From: Physcomitrium patens
Lineage: Eukaryota > Streptophyta > Bryopsida > Funariales > Funariaceae
DNA: 64,000 bases
Direction of reading: 5' to 3'
Assembly: GCF_000002425.4 (NCBI RefSeq)
Contig: NC_037260.1
Location: 13,263,516-13,327,515, forward strand
Notes under the pieces: generated by a model
What the model was told of the DNA's origin: nothing
Seen by the model: the letters and a program-made list of their open reading frames with translations, nothing else
The model's database searches: none
In this document: positions 47,216 to 57,550 of the stretch, piece by piece
Layout: each line of letters starts with the position of its first letter
Numbering within the stretch: position 1 is the stretch's first letter
Translations under genes and position numbers: made by a program

Positions 47216-48198
47216 CTAGCCTTGATAATATGTCGATTTTGCTTCTTGGGGCAGTTTCCAACTTTGTGGCCTTCTTCACCACAATACAAGCATAGACCTT
47301 TCTCCATACGCCGCTTTTTTTCTTCTAGAGTAAGACATTTGACACGTACAGCATCAATTTGCATGTCTTTTACCTCTGAATGTGAATTCACGCTGCTTGC
47401 CGACATAGTTGGGGTGTGGCAAACCCTATGTTGTCTTGAACGTTGGTCTTGGCGACGTTGGAATAGGCGGTTATCGCACTTCACAGCTTGGCTAATAGCT
47501 TCGTTGAGCGTTTGCGGATCAAGAAGAGTTAACAGCAAATCCTTCACATCGTCCCTTAAACCCCAATAGAATTGACTCAACAACGCTTCTTCGTTCCAAT
47601 TGATATCGCATGCTAATTGCCTAAAGTCCGATGCATAGACTGATGTAGAACGCATCCCTTGTCATAGTGACCGGATCTTTGTTGTAGCCCATCGAACCTT
47701 GTCATGTTCACCAAATGCTTCCGCAAATGCCTCCAAAAAGGTTTCAAAGTTGTTTAGTATGGACGATCGTTTCTCAAATAAAGGAGCAAACCATGATAGA
47801 GCTTGTCTTGTAAGTAAGGTTCCAACAAGCCCAACACGTGACTCCTCCGTTGGATAGCGTTCGGGCTGTAAAACTGTTATCAACCTGATTTGGTTGACGA
47901 TTCCTCGAAACTTGAAACGTGTACCATCGAACTTGTCCGGAAGGCTAACTCGGGGTTCCTTATGTTGTAGAACCAGCGGTGCTTGTCGAACGTGAGGCAA
48001 AGTTGTTTTTCCAAGTGTAGAAGTTTGAGGCTGGTGCAACCTAGATTGTGCCATCCTAAATGCTCCATCATTATGAAGCCTTGCCACGACTCCTTCAATC
48101 TCTGCAGTTCTTTGTGATAACGTAGCGAGGGCATTCATGATAGCATCTAACTTGGACTCTAAACTTTCCGTCATACTAATGTCTTGGCCCCCGACCAT
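47173..48198 (-). pseudogene. gag: gag with CCHC zinc knuckle, one nonsense codon (young chromovirus)
   Basis: Starts at the ATG 48198-48196 (MVGGQDISMTES...), with a short coiled coil, then a capsid-type domain (LPDKFDGTRFKFRG, ALSWFAPLFE, FLEAFAEAFG). One in-frame TGA at 47662-47664 splits an otherwise continuous frame of about 341 codons. A further capsid part follows (LSQFYWGLRDDVKDLLL), then the knuckle CLYCGEEGHKVGNC with all four ligands in C-x2-C-x4-H-x4-C spacing. The stop is TAG at 47173-47175. The product would form the particle and bind genomic RNA. Confidence 0.9.
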
Positions 48199-48478
48199 TC
48201 TAAGAGAAGGACAGAAATGACTCTACAAAAAGACAATATTGGTTTAGAGGAGGGTACTCCGCAACCTCTAAAATGCCTTAAGAGCTTCAAAAAAATGGAT
48301 AATCCACTCTCTCCAAGAAGAATAAGACTCCAATATTGTAATAAAAGAAGTATCAGTTTAGAGGAGAGTAATCCGCAACCTCTAAAGTGCTAGTACACTT
48401 CCAAGCAGAGGGGTAATCTACACTCTAACAAAGAAGAAACTAGCTCTGATATCTGAGGTGAATGAAGTCTCCACAAAC
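48199..48478 (-). promoter_or_regulatory. 5' leader of the young chromovirus with two tandem hairpins
   Basis: Two units 114 bp apart. Each has an 8-bp perfect stem TTTAGAGG / CCTCTAAA around a 14-base loop beginning TTGCGGA and containing TAC (48243-48272 and 48357-48386). Two GGATTATCC-like motifs lie between and beyond them (about 48297 and 48406). The candidate primer-binding region, directly after the LTR on the minus strand, is GTTTGTGGAGACTTC. A sequence matching the usual plant initiator-Met site (TATCAGAGC) occurs 24-36 bases in (48443-48454), farther from the LTR than usual. Confidence 0.75.
48243..48272 (-). repeat. Leader hairpin unit 1 (perfect 8-bp stem)
   Basis: Stem TTTAGAGG/CCTCTAAA with a 14-base loop. 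Unit 2 with an identical stem is at 48357-48386; the loops differ at two positions. Confidence 0.85.
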
Positions 48479-48640
48479 TGTCACGGACACAGAATACAGA
48501 CTTGATATCTACCAAGAAGTTCAAGAAGAACTGGCAAGAACTAGATTAATCACATGAATACAAGAACAACACCAGAGAGGTTAGCTAGAGCTCCAAGAGA
48601 TGTGTTGTCGAGACTGAAGAACTCTTCAGTCTCGATCCCA

Positions 48641-48647
48641 ATATATA
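48641..48647 (-). promoter_or_regulatory. TATA box in the 5' LTR
   Basis: Reads TATATAT on the minus strand, immediately downstream of the heat-shock element array. It is the only TATA-like site in the LTR. Confidence 0.65.
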
Positions 48648-48717
48648 CTCTTATTTAGGAAGCTTCTCAAGCAACTTCTACCAACTAGGAAGCTTCTAAA
48701 AGATTCCAGAGACTTGC

Positions 48718-48860
48718 TTCTAGAAGATTCTAGAAACTTATCTCTAGAAGGTTCTAAAGACTATGTCCCTAACATCTTCTACCAACTAAGAAGCTTCTAG
48801 AAGGTTCCTGAGACTTGCTTCTAGAAGGTTCTAGAAGCTTGTCTCTAGAAGGTTCTAGAA
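48718..48860 (-). promoter_or_regulatory. Heat-shock element array in U3 of the 5' LTR
   Basis: TTCTAGAAGATTCTAGAA at 48718-48735, GAAGCTTCTAGAAGGTTC at 48790-48807, TTCTAGAAGGTTCTAGAA at 48819-48836, and GAAGGTTCTAGAA at 48848-48860. Each is an unbroken series of inverted GAA units at 5-bp spacing, the binding pattern of heat-shock transcription factor trimers. The array sits 71-210 bp upstream of the TATA box in the direction of element transcription. Confidence 0.82.
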
Positions 48861-48899
48861 ACTTGTCTCTAGAAGGTTCTAAGGACTATGTCCCTAAGA

Positions 48900-48904
48900 G
48901 ACAC
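48900..48904. repeat. Target-site duplication GACAC of the young chromovirus (right)
   Basis: Matches 42712-42716 exactly. Removing the element and one copy rejoins the older LTR. Confidence 0.85.
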
Positions 48905-49158
48905 ATATTGGAGATCCTAAAGAATATTGCTATCTAACTTCTAATTAGATAGCATATGTAGAGGTAGGATTAAAGCCTTCTTCACTCTTATTAATGTTTT
49001 TCTAGTCTTTAATCTTATCTTAAGAGTCTCTAATTTTCTTGTCTTTATTGTAACTATTCTAATTTAAAATTATATTATCTTGGAGTAATTACTAATACTT
49101 TTTTAATGACATAAGAATATATCAATCTTTTGATTTTTTGTAATTCATGTCCATGATA
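48905..49158 (+). mobile_element. Old chromovirus 5' LTR, right half
   Basis: Continues the LTR broken at 42716. It carries the 'gccttcttcactcttatta' promoter block, then 'agtctttaatctt' and an end ATGTCCATGATA at 49158, aligned with 27340-27558. The leader with GTTGCAAACTACCC and GTTGCAGATTATTC motifs follows. Confidence 0.75.
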
Positions 49159-52100
49159 TTGTGAAAAGACTATTAGGTGATTATTCTTATTTTTTAAAAA
49201 AAATGAAGTACCTCACTTTTTTTTGTTATGGTTTAAAAGTTGCAAACTACCCACTTTAAAATTAAAATTATAGTTTCTTAATTATATCTTTTTTCCTAAA
49301 AAAAGTCGATTATTTTTCTTTTTTTAAAAAAATATTTGATATTAGAGGTTGCAGATTATTCTCTTCTAATTTGACTTATAGTTTTTTTAAATTATCTATG
49401 GAAGAAAAAATTATGAATGCTATATTTGGTAAAATTAAAAATAAATTTGTAATTATTACAAATCTTCATGAGCTTGCCAACTCTCTTAGGATAGAAATTT
49501 CACATATTTCTAATATCAACCTATACTTATAGAAGAAGTCAAAAATAAAATTTAAAATCTATACTAAAAAGTTGTACAATTGAAAGAAACAAGTAGATCA
49601 ATTTAAAAATTAATTTTAAAAAGTCTTACTATTATAAATATATAAGAAGTAATAATTAGCATGTTAGAGAAGTTTAATTGACAACATTAAAATTTCAAAG
49701 TTTTCTACAAGAAAAGAAGCTCTATCTAAAGTTGCATCCTTCTCAATATTTTAATAGATTTATTTAAGTTTCATTCATTGGTGCACTTCTTTTTAGAATT
49801 TTTTTTCTTTTTATTTGCACCTTTAATATAAAAATTAAAAATTAATTTTTTTTTTAAAAAAAAAATCACAACTTTTCAATGGCCTACAATTCTTCATAAA
49901 AATATTTTTGGCCACATTTGAAGAAAATAATCAAGAAAAGATAGTAGAGATCAAAATTTTATTTTTACAATAGAGATCACGTTCAACCACCAAATATACT
50001 ATCAAATTTTAAAATCTTGTTTGCAATGTGGATTGAAATGATAAAGCCTTCATCAATCAATTTTGAAATGAATTGAAAGATAATGTCAAAGATTTATTGT
50101 TGACAATGCCAAGAGTGAACTTATTGGAATAGTTTATTGTTTAAGCCATTGCATGTATCAATCAACTTTTTGAAAGATGCTAAGAGCAAAGATTTGGTTG
50201 AAGAAGCATAAAACAAGTCATGGCAATAACATCCAAGTTTTCAGAAGCTTATTCATGAAGTTTGGAATCTATGCAAATTGATATGGTATGCTTCAAATCT
50301 CATTGAGTAAAAAAAAGGCTTGACATCATGAAGAGGATTTGTACTTATATTGTAGAGAATCTAAATACATTACTTAAAATTTTCTAAAGAAGTAATACAA
50401 TCATAAAATAAAGAGCATGATTGCTAAAAAGGATAATATGTTAAAAAATGAATGTATATAATAATAATAAGAATTGTGCAACTAGAACCTTGTACAATAT
50501 CTAATAAATTTCATATTTGTTTTTGAAATCCCTCATCTTAATTTATAATAGATGTTTGTTTTAGACTAAAAATTTCAAAGTCTTTGCTTTATTAGATTCA
50601 AGAGCCTAAGCTTATTTTACAAATATAGACTTTGTTAAAAAAACATGAAATATCTTTAATCAAAAAAACAAAATATATGCATGTGAAAATCATAAATGGT
50701 CATTTATTATCTTTTAGAGATGTTTGCATAAAATTGTTCTTTTAGATGTAATAACTAATGGTCATGATAGCTTAATTATAACTAATATTATTAATTCTCT
50801 TTTTAATCCAATTATTTTATGTTTATTGTGGCTAAAGAAGTATAATCCTAAAATAGATTAAATTTCTTATAATTTTGATTTTTATAAAAATATAACCTTA
50901 ACTTTTATTATTGAGGTAGAAATTCATAATTTTAATAAAACTAAATCCTTATTGGTTGATACAAGAGCTTTCATATATGTTGCAAAAGAAAGGTCAATTT
51001 TTGTTATTTATGTAAAATCCATTTTTGATGGTGGAAAGACTTCAAGTAGCATTCCAAGCAAGTATCAAGATTATGAAGACATTTTGTAGAAGAAAAATGT
51101 AGATTTACTTTGAAGCATCTATAATTGTTCAATTGATCTTCAAGAAGGAATTTAATTGCCACTTTGACAATCTATAGCATATTTTACAACAAATTGGCTA
51201 TACTAAAGGAATATATTAATGAGAACCTAATTAAAAACTTCATATATCATTTAAAATCTCTTATTAGAGCTCTTGTCTTATTTGTGAAGAAAAAATACAA
51301 GTCACTTTGGATCTACTTAGACTATTAAGGACTTAATAAGGTTACCATCAATAATAGGTAGCTTTTAGTTTTGATATCAAAACTACTTGATTAACTCAAT
51401 ATTAAAATAAATCTATGAAGAGAATACAATCTAGTCAATATTAAAAAAAAGAAGATGAATAAAAGACTGCATTTCAAATCAAGTATGGATATTTTAAATA
51501 TAAAGTCATGCTTTTGAACTCACAAATGTACTAATTACTTTTTAATATCTTATGAATGATATTTTTTAAGAATTTCTAAATATATATATTTTTAATTTAG
51601 AAAATATCTTAATCTATTCTAAAAATATAAAAAAGCATAAATTTAATATTTTTCATATATTAAAAAAATTTAAAGAAGCATGACTATATGTAAAGCTAAA
51701 AAATGTATGTATTTTATATTACTTAATTTGACTTATAGTATATCATTTCAAATGATGGCCTTATGATGGATCTTAAAAAAAATTAAACTATCATAAATTT
51801 AAAGATTTCAAAGATATTAAAAAATATCTATTATTTTTTGAATTTTGTGAATTATTATGAAATATTTATCAAAAATATTTCTAAAGATGTAGCTTTGTTC
51901 ATATGTTTGATTTGTAAAGACAAACTTTTATGGAATAAAGAAGAAAAAAGTGACATTTAAAGCTATGAAGATAGCTTTTATTTTTGTACTAATATTATAT
52001 TGCGTCAATTTTTTGAAGGAATTTTTTATAAAAATAAAGAAATCAAGCTTTTCTTTGAATGCAATATTATCATAAATGGAAGAAAATAGAAAATTTAGCT

Positions 52101-53810
52101 AATAGCTTTCCATTCAAGAAATATTTTAATAGTTAAGTTCAATTACAAGATTCGTAACAAAGAGTTTTTTATAATTAAAGAATCAATTCAAGAATAGTGT
52201 TATTATTTAGAAAGAACTTCTAGTCCATTCAATGTATATATAGATCATAAGAACTTTAAGTATTTTATGTTATTATATGTTTTAAATAATTGCTAATCCA
52301 ATTGGAGCATATCTTCGGTAAGATTTGATTTTAAGATTTTTTATTATTTAAATAAAGAATAAGATTTGTCAAACACTCATTTGAGACATTTTTATCTTAT
52401 ACCAAAAAAAAGATACAACTTTTGATTAACAAAGAATAATTTTCTTGAAGCCAAAGCAATTCCATCTTCAATCAATAAAATCAACATTAACTATTGTTTC
52501 AATCTTTTTCAAGTAAGTTCAATCAAATATATCTTCCAATCTTCTAGTTTATGATTTTAAGCATAGTTCTTTTAAGTTTTATAATACTTTTAAATTTGAA
52601 TTTAAAAATAATTTATTCTATTTTAAATAAAAATTATTTGTTCTTAAAATGAAGTATGATTATAAGCTCTTGAAGCTCATCACAACTTTCCAATTACAAG
52701 ACATTTTAGATACAATGAGACTTTAAAGCCAATATCTAGAGATTTTTAGTGGCCACAAATGTAGAAGTTATTTAAAAACTTTGTACAGGTATGTGATATT
52801 TTTTTAAGATCAAAATTCCTTATTATTGATCTTATGGACTTCTTTAGTCATTACTTACATGTAAATAATCATAATCTTTTGTTTCCATGGATTTTACTAT
52901 GAATCTTTTGATCTCAAGTTCTTATAATTTTATATTTATGATAGTAAATCATTTCACTAAAATGGCATATTTTATATTATATATAAAATCTATCAAAGAT
53001 AAAGAAACATCTATTTTTTTTATAATATCTATTCCTATCATAGATTGCTAAAAGTTATAATATGTCATAAAAGAATCTAATTTGTATTAAAGATTTGAAA
53101 ATCTTTTTTAAGATTTTGAAGGTGGACATAAAATCGTCTTTAATTTTCTAATCTCAAAATGATGGAAAAACAAAATAGTTGAATCAAGTTTTTGAGTAAT
53201 ATTTGTAATGTATTATTAATTACCATCAAAATGATTATACAATTTTTTTACCATTGATAAAGTTTACTTATAATAACATGATACATTTTTTTACTTCATA
53301 AATTTTTTTCTAATTATAATTAATATCCATAATTTGATAATTTTGAGTTTTTTAAAATTAATAATCATAAAGATTTAGAAAATTATTCATTTAAGTTACA
53401 TGCAATAATGAAGATGCATTTGAAAGTTTCTCAAGAATGACAATAGATCAATGAAAATTCCTATTGTAATGAACAACCTTAATTCTATATTGGTGATAAG
53501 GTATGATTACTTTGTTATAATATCAAGACTATTTGTCTTTATGACAAGTTGGATTATAGTAGACTTAGATTTTTTTTCATATGTAAATTGCTTAATCTAA
53601 TTGCTTATTGATTATATCTATCAAAGTCTATAAATATTTTTCTTATTTTTCACATATCTCTTTTTGAGTTATGTAAGACATTAGATATACCAGAAAGAAG
53701 ACAAATGTCACATCTTCATATAGAAGTGGACAATAATAAAAAAATAAAAAATCAAAGAAGTTTTAAATTCAAGGCAATGAAAAAATAGGTTAGAATAGAA
53801 TTTAGAAGGT
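49159..53810 (+). pseudogene. Internal region of the old plus-strand chromovirus (gag-pol, heavily decayed)
   Basis: Collinear with the 27-33 kb copy but with stops every few codons. The gag start is near 49390-49520 (homologous to LFELPIEEK). Capsid follows to about 50280 and a knuckle remnant near 50330-50400. The protease is near 50590 (LLDSRA). RT is at about 51260-51800, with the YLDD motif hardly readable near 51590. RNase H is at about 52060-52400, integrase at about 52700-53640 (FHISLFELCK end), and a chromodomain remnant to about 53800. No third ORF could be followed after it. C-to-T and G-to-A changes dominate and AT content is far above that of the young copy. Confidence 0.75.
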
Positions 53811-54640
53811 AAAATAGAATTTGCAACAATAATTGACAAAAAAAAGCTCCTAAAATTTTTGGATGTTAGCTGCTATCTTTTGTCAACCTAGTTGTTGATT
53901 TTTTAGTAGCAATTTTTCTTTATTAAATTTTTTAATTGCTATAAAAATTATCTAATGTATAAACATTTAAGTCAAATTTCTCTCACCAATTTTTTTTTAA
54001 TTGAACTATTAGATTTTTTTGGATTGCAAAAACCCTCATTGATCCTAAATTTCAAAAATTTAAGTTCCAAATTCAATAAAAATTTCATATCTTTCAAAGT
54101 AATCATTCAATTAATATCAAATTTATCAAAAAAAAAACATAAAACAACCACAAAAATAAATTTATAAACTTTCATTTATAAATTTAATACCATATTCATA
54201 TAATCTTTAAATTTATAAACCACTTTTTATTTTTTAAAATCAAAAACCTCTAAATACATCTTTCACTTTGAAAAGGCATGAAAAACTCAATATGTATTAA
54301 AATCACTTAAAATTAATGCTTAAATAATTCTTTTAAAGTCTTCTCTCTAATTATATTTGAATATTAATATCTTTGAATATTAATTCTTAGTTTCTAAAGG
54401 AAATTTTTAATAAAAATTATTCTTAATTTTTTTAAAATATCTATATTGATTATTTATTTTATATACATTTATTTTCTTTATTTATGGTTCTATAAAATAA
54501 GTAGAAGTTTTCTATATAATAAGGCAATATTAATACTTATTAATTTTTACTATCTCTTTATTTATTTTCTATATTTATAAGATAATTTTATAAAATATTT
54601 TTATTTAAGATCTTCTATAATATTATCTTTTTTTTCCCTC
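53811..54640. other. AT-rich DNA between old chromovirus pol and its 3' LTR
   Basis: No similarity to the third ORF or any other part of the element was recognised. The 70-codon open stretch at 53955-54167 is AT-rich noise in composition. Confidence 0.45.
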
Positions 54641-54649
54641 TTTTATTTA

Positions 54650-54918
54650 ATGGTTATGTTACAATACAACAATGTATTACACATGTTGGCCACTTATGGT
54701 AAAATTTGTGATGTGGTACATATATAAAATTAATTTTGTAAATTTGACACATGTCTTATAAATGGAACATGTGTCAAAGATCCTATAGAACATTACTATA
54801 TAGCTTTTAGCTAGCCAATATATATGGAAGCAAGACTAAAGCCTTCTTCACTCTTATCAATGCTTTTTTAGTCTTTAGTCTTGTCTCAAGAGTCTCTAGT
54901 TTTCTTGTCTTTGGTAGA
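54650..54918 (+). mobile_element. Partial 3' LTR of the old chromovirus
   Basis: Matches the family LTR from the 'cacatgttggccac' block through 'gtggtacatatat', 'tagcttttagct', 'gccttcttcactcttatcaatg' and 'tctagttttcttgtctttgg'. It then ends abruptly at about 54918, before the LTR terminus. The beginning is eroded beyond recognition. Confidence 0.7.
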
Positions 54919-55733
54919 ATTTAAGGTTTGATTTAAGATTTAAGATTTTATTAATATTTTATTAAGATTTGAGTAAGATCTGATTAATTTTATTTAAAAT
55001 TTGATTAAGATTTATTTATGATTTTATTATGATTATATTATTTTAGTTAAGATTTATTTAAATTTTATTAATATTTAATTAGAATTTGATTAAGATTATA
55101 TTAATCTTAATTTGAAGCTTATTTAGAAATTGTTGCCACACTCAAATGCACCGAGAATCTTATTTTAACAACTTACAATACTATTCTTATTTCAAACTTC
55201 TATTCCGCAATTCCCCTCCTCTTCCCACATTTGCCATTTTCACATCTATCGTTTCCACCTCCATCTTTATATTCCAATCTTTTCAATCCATTATTCATGT
55301 GCTAATTTACTTAAATGGCAGCCCTATTTAACATGTTCTTTTATAGGACCATGTGTTTTTGTGCTTTCTTTAAGAATTAATGAGTAAATTGAGCTCCTCT
55401 TTCTTTTCTTCAAGTTGGTTTTAGACATGCCATTGACTTGATCAAAGGCTAATATGATACACACCTAAACAATTCATCATATCAAGCACAAATACAAGAA
55501 ACTCATTTTGCAAAAAAAACCTTGAAAAATTCTATTACAATCACTCAAAACATTGGATAAAGCATTCAAGTAGATCCATAACATCAATCATGGCAAAGAA
55601 ACATATTGACATAAATCCACAAGCTTTATTTTTAAAGAAATTTATGAAAAATAATAAAATTCTTAATACATTCTTATGTTAATTAAAAAGAGTAGATATT
55701 TACTTAAAAGTACTATAAAATTAAAACTAGATA

Positions 55734-55837
55734 AATAAAAGTAGGTAGATTTTATAAAATCTATTTGGTGAAGCTTTTTAGAAGATTCATAGATGTAAAG
55801 TAAGTAGATTTTTTGATAAAATCTACCTACTTTTATT
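55734..55837. repeat. 22-bp perfect inverted repeat, 60-bp spacer, at an LTR scrap
   Basis: Bases 55734-55755 and 55816-55837 are exact reverse complements. The left arm is part of the LTR start region of the chromovirus family (compare 'agaagtaggtaaatatagatt' at 32515), so two LTR starts in opposite orientation, or a palindromic rearrangement, would explain it. Confidence 0.8.
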
Positions 55838-56574
55838 TTCTACCAAATACTTTTTATCTTAGTAATTAAGTATGCATGTGATATACTTTTCATATTATCA
55901 TATTTACAAGATAATCTAATGAATGTTATAAATCTACAAAAGAAGACTTTAAACACGACTCATCTCCTAAAGAAGTGGATGAAGAAGAAGAAGAGCTAAA
56001 TTTACTTACTTATTCTTGGACAGAAAGTGAACATAAAAACTTATACTTCTACAGAAGAATAGATTAAATGGTACAACTGTTTGAAAGAATTTGGATGAGA
56101 ATGGCAAATGGAGAAGTTTATGATATGGAGATGGGAGAATTGAAATGAGAAATGGAAGGTACAGTGATAGGTGGATCAATTTAACTTTTATTAGAATAAA
56201 TTTTATATTATCCTATATTTATCATCAAAATTTATTATAAAATAATATAATCTTTTACATATATTTTTTAAATAATCAAATAATTTATATAAGAAATGTA
56301 ATTAATTTAATTTAATTTTTTATTATAATTATAATTATAAATTTTTTAAAGATATTTATTAATTATAAAATTTATATTAAAATAATGATATATTTTTAAA
56401 GCTATATATCAATATTTTAAATTCAATATAAGATTTATAACAATCTCTTATATAACCATAAGATTTTTCTAATGATTTCATAACAACCTTCATATAATGC
56501 ATTGAGAATGTTTTTTGATATAGTACCCAATTTTAATAATATCACCAACTTCAAAAACTTTTTTTAAGGTCTTA

Positions 56575-56579
<5 letters not shown>

Positions 56580-56651
<72 letters not shown>
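56580..56651. repeat. Long (AT)36 microsatellite
   Basis: 72 bases of uninterrupted alternating T and A, the longest of about eight such arrays in the window. It could extrude a cruciform. Confidence 0.95.
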
Positions 56652-56653
<2 letters not shown>

Positions 56654-57550
56654 TACTATTTATTTAATTATTAACATGTTTATTTTGTAAATATTTATAT
56701 TTATTTTGAAAACATTTATTTTTTTAAATGAAAGAATTATTAAATTCTTTTAAATGTTTTAGTGTTTAGATTAATATGTAAAAACTCTAAATAGATTTAA
56801 AATTTCTAATATCAAAGAAAATATTATTAAAAATATTTAATAAAATAATAATACTAATAAAAAATATATTATGTGAGTGAGTATTTGTAACAAATTCAAG
56901 AAAATAGTTGAAAAAATTTAAGTATAAGCTATCTTTGTCTTTCTTCTAGCAACTTTATAATATTGCAATAACTCCAGCTATAAGTGTTTTTTTGTATAAC
57001 TATAATATTCTTTCTTTGGCTTCATATAATATTTTTCAAAGCAATTGCTATTTAGTGAACTTTTACACAAAATTTGGATATTTAAAAAAAATTGTAGAAG
57101 TTAGCTAAATAATAAGATAATAATTAGAAATGTTTTTTTTTTCAAAGCTTACATCAATAGAAATATTTTTACAACTAATCTAAGCAAAAAATTGTGAAAA
57201 AAATTAAATAATTTTATTTAAATTTTTTTGTATTTACTTTATAGATTTTTCAAATTGGATTTTTTTATTGAAAAATAGAAAGTGGATATTATTAAGACTC
57301 AAAATGTTTAAGCAAATAATTGGATTTGAAACATTTTACATTTGGATAATATTTATACCATTTTTTGATATTTTAATAGTAACCAAATTTTGTAATATTT
57401 TACAAATTTATTTTTAGTTTTAACAATTTTTGATATTTTTTCCTGAGTAAAAATATATATATATATATATATATATATCCTAATAGGTAGATCATTCAAA
57501 TAGTGCAACAAAGGTGTGAGATTCAAAATTATACACACAAAGCTTGCAAA

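Larger units (their letters stand above)
42717..48899 (-). mobile_element. Young Ty3/gypsy chromovirus, complete structure, minus strand
   Basis: 6.18 kb. LTRs of 451 bp (left, 3' LTR) and 421 bp (right, 5' LTR) differ at about 22 of 421 aligned positions by my hand count, mostly transitions, plus one 30-bp duplication. Order on the minus strand: 5' LTR, leader with two perfect hairpins, gag, pol (protease, RT, RNase H, integrase, chromodomain) in the -1 frame relative to gag, a third ORF, polypurine tract, 3' LTR. GACAC target duplications flank it. It inserted in the 5' LTR of an older plus-strand relative. Composition is near normal, unlike its surroundings, so it is recent. In-frame stops make it inactive as it stands, but no frameshift was seen in pol. 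Confidence 0.93.
48479..48899 (-). mobile_element. 5' LTR of the young chromovirus (421 bp), promoter LTR
   Basis: In element orientation it starts TCTTAGGGACATAG (the other LTR has TGTTAG, so the terminal TG has changed to TC) and ends GTGTCCGTGACA. It has three perfect four-unit heat-shock elements (48718-48735, 48790-48807, 48819-48836), a three-unit one at 48848-48860, and a TATA box at 48641-48647. It is followed by GACAC. Confidence 0.92.
54919..57550. other. AT-rich intergenic DNA with LTR scrap, inverted repeat and microsatellites
   Basis: A 70-bp scrap of the family LTR start is at about 55726-55797. A T/A-rich run of 'gatttaagattttatta'-type repeats is at 54920-55110. A 72-bp (AT)n lies at 56580-56651 and a shorter one at 57450-57478. 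At 55960-56170 the plus strand reads as an acidic decayed coding stretch (VDEEEEELNLLTYSWTESEH...) with two stops and no recognised family. Confidence 0.5.
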
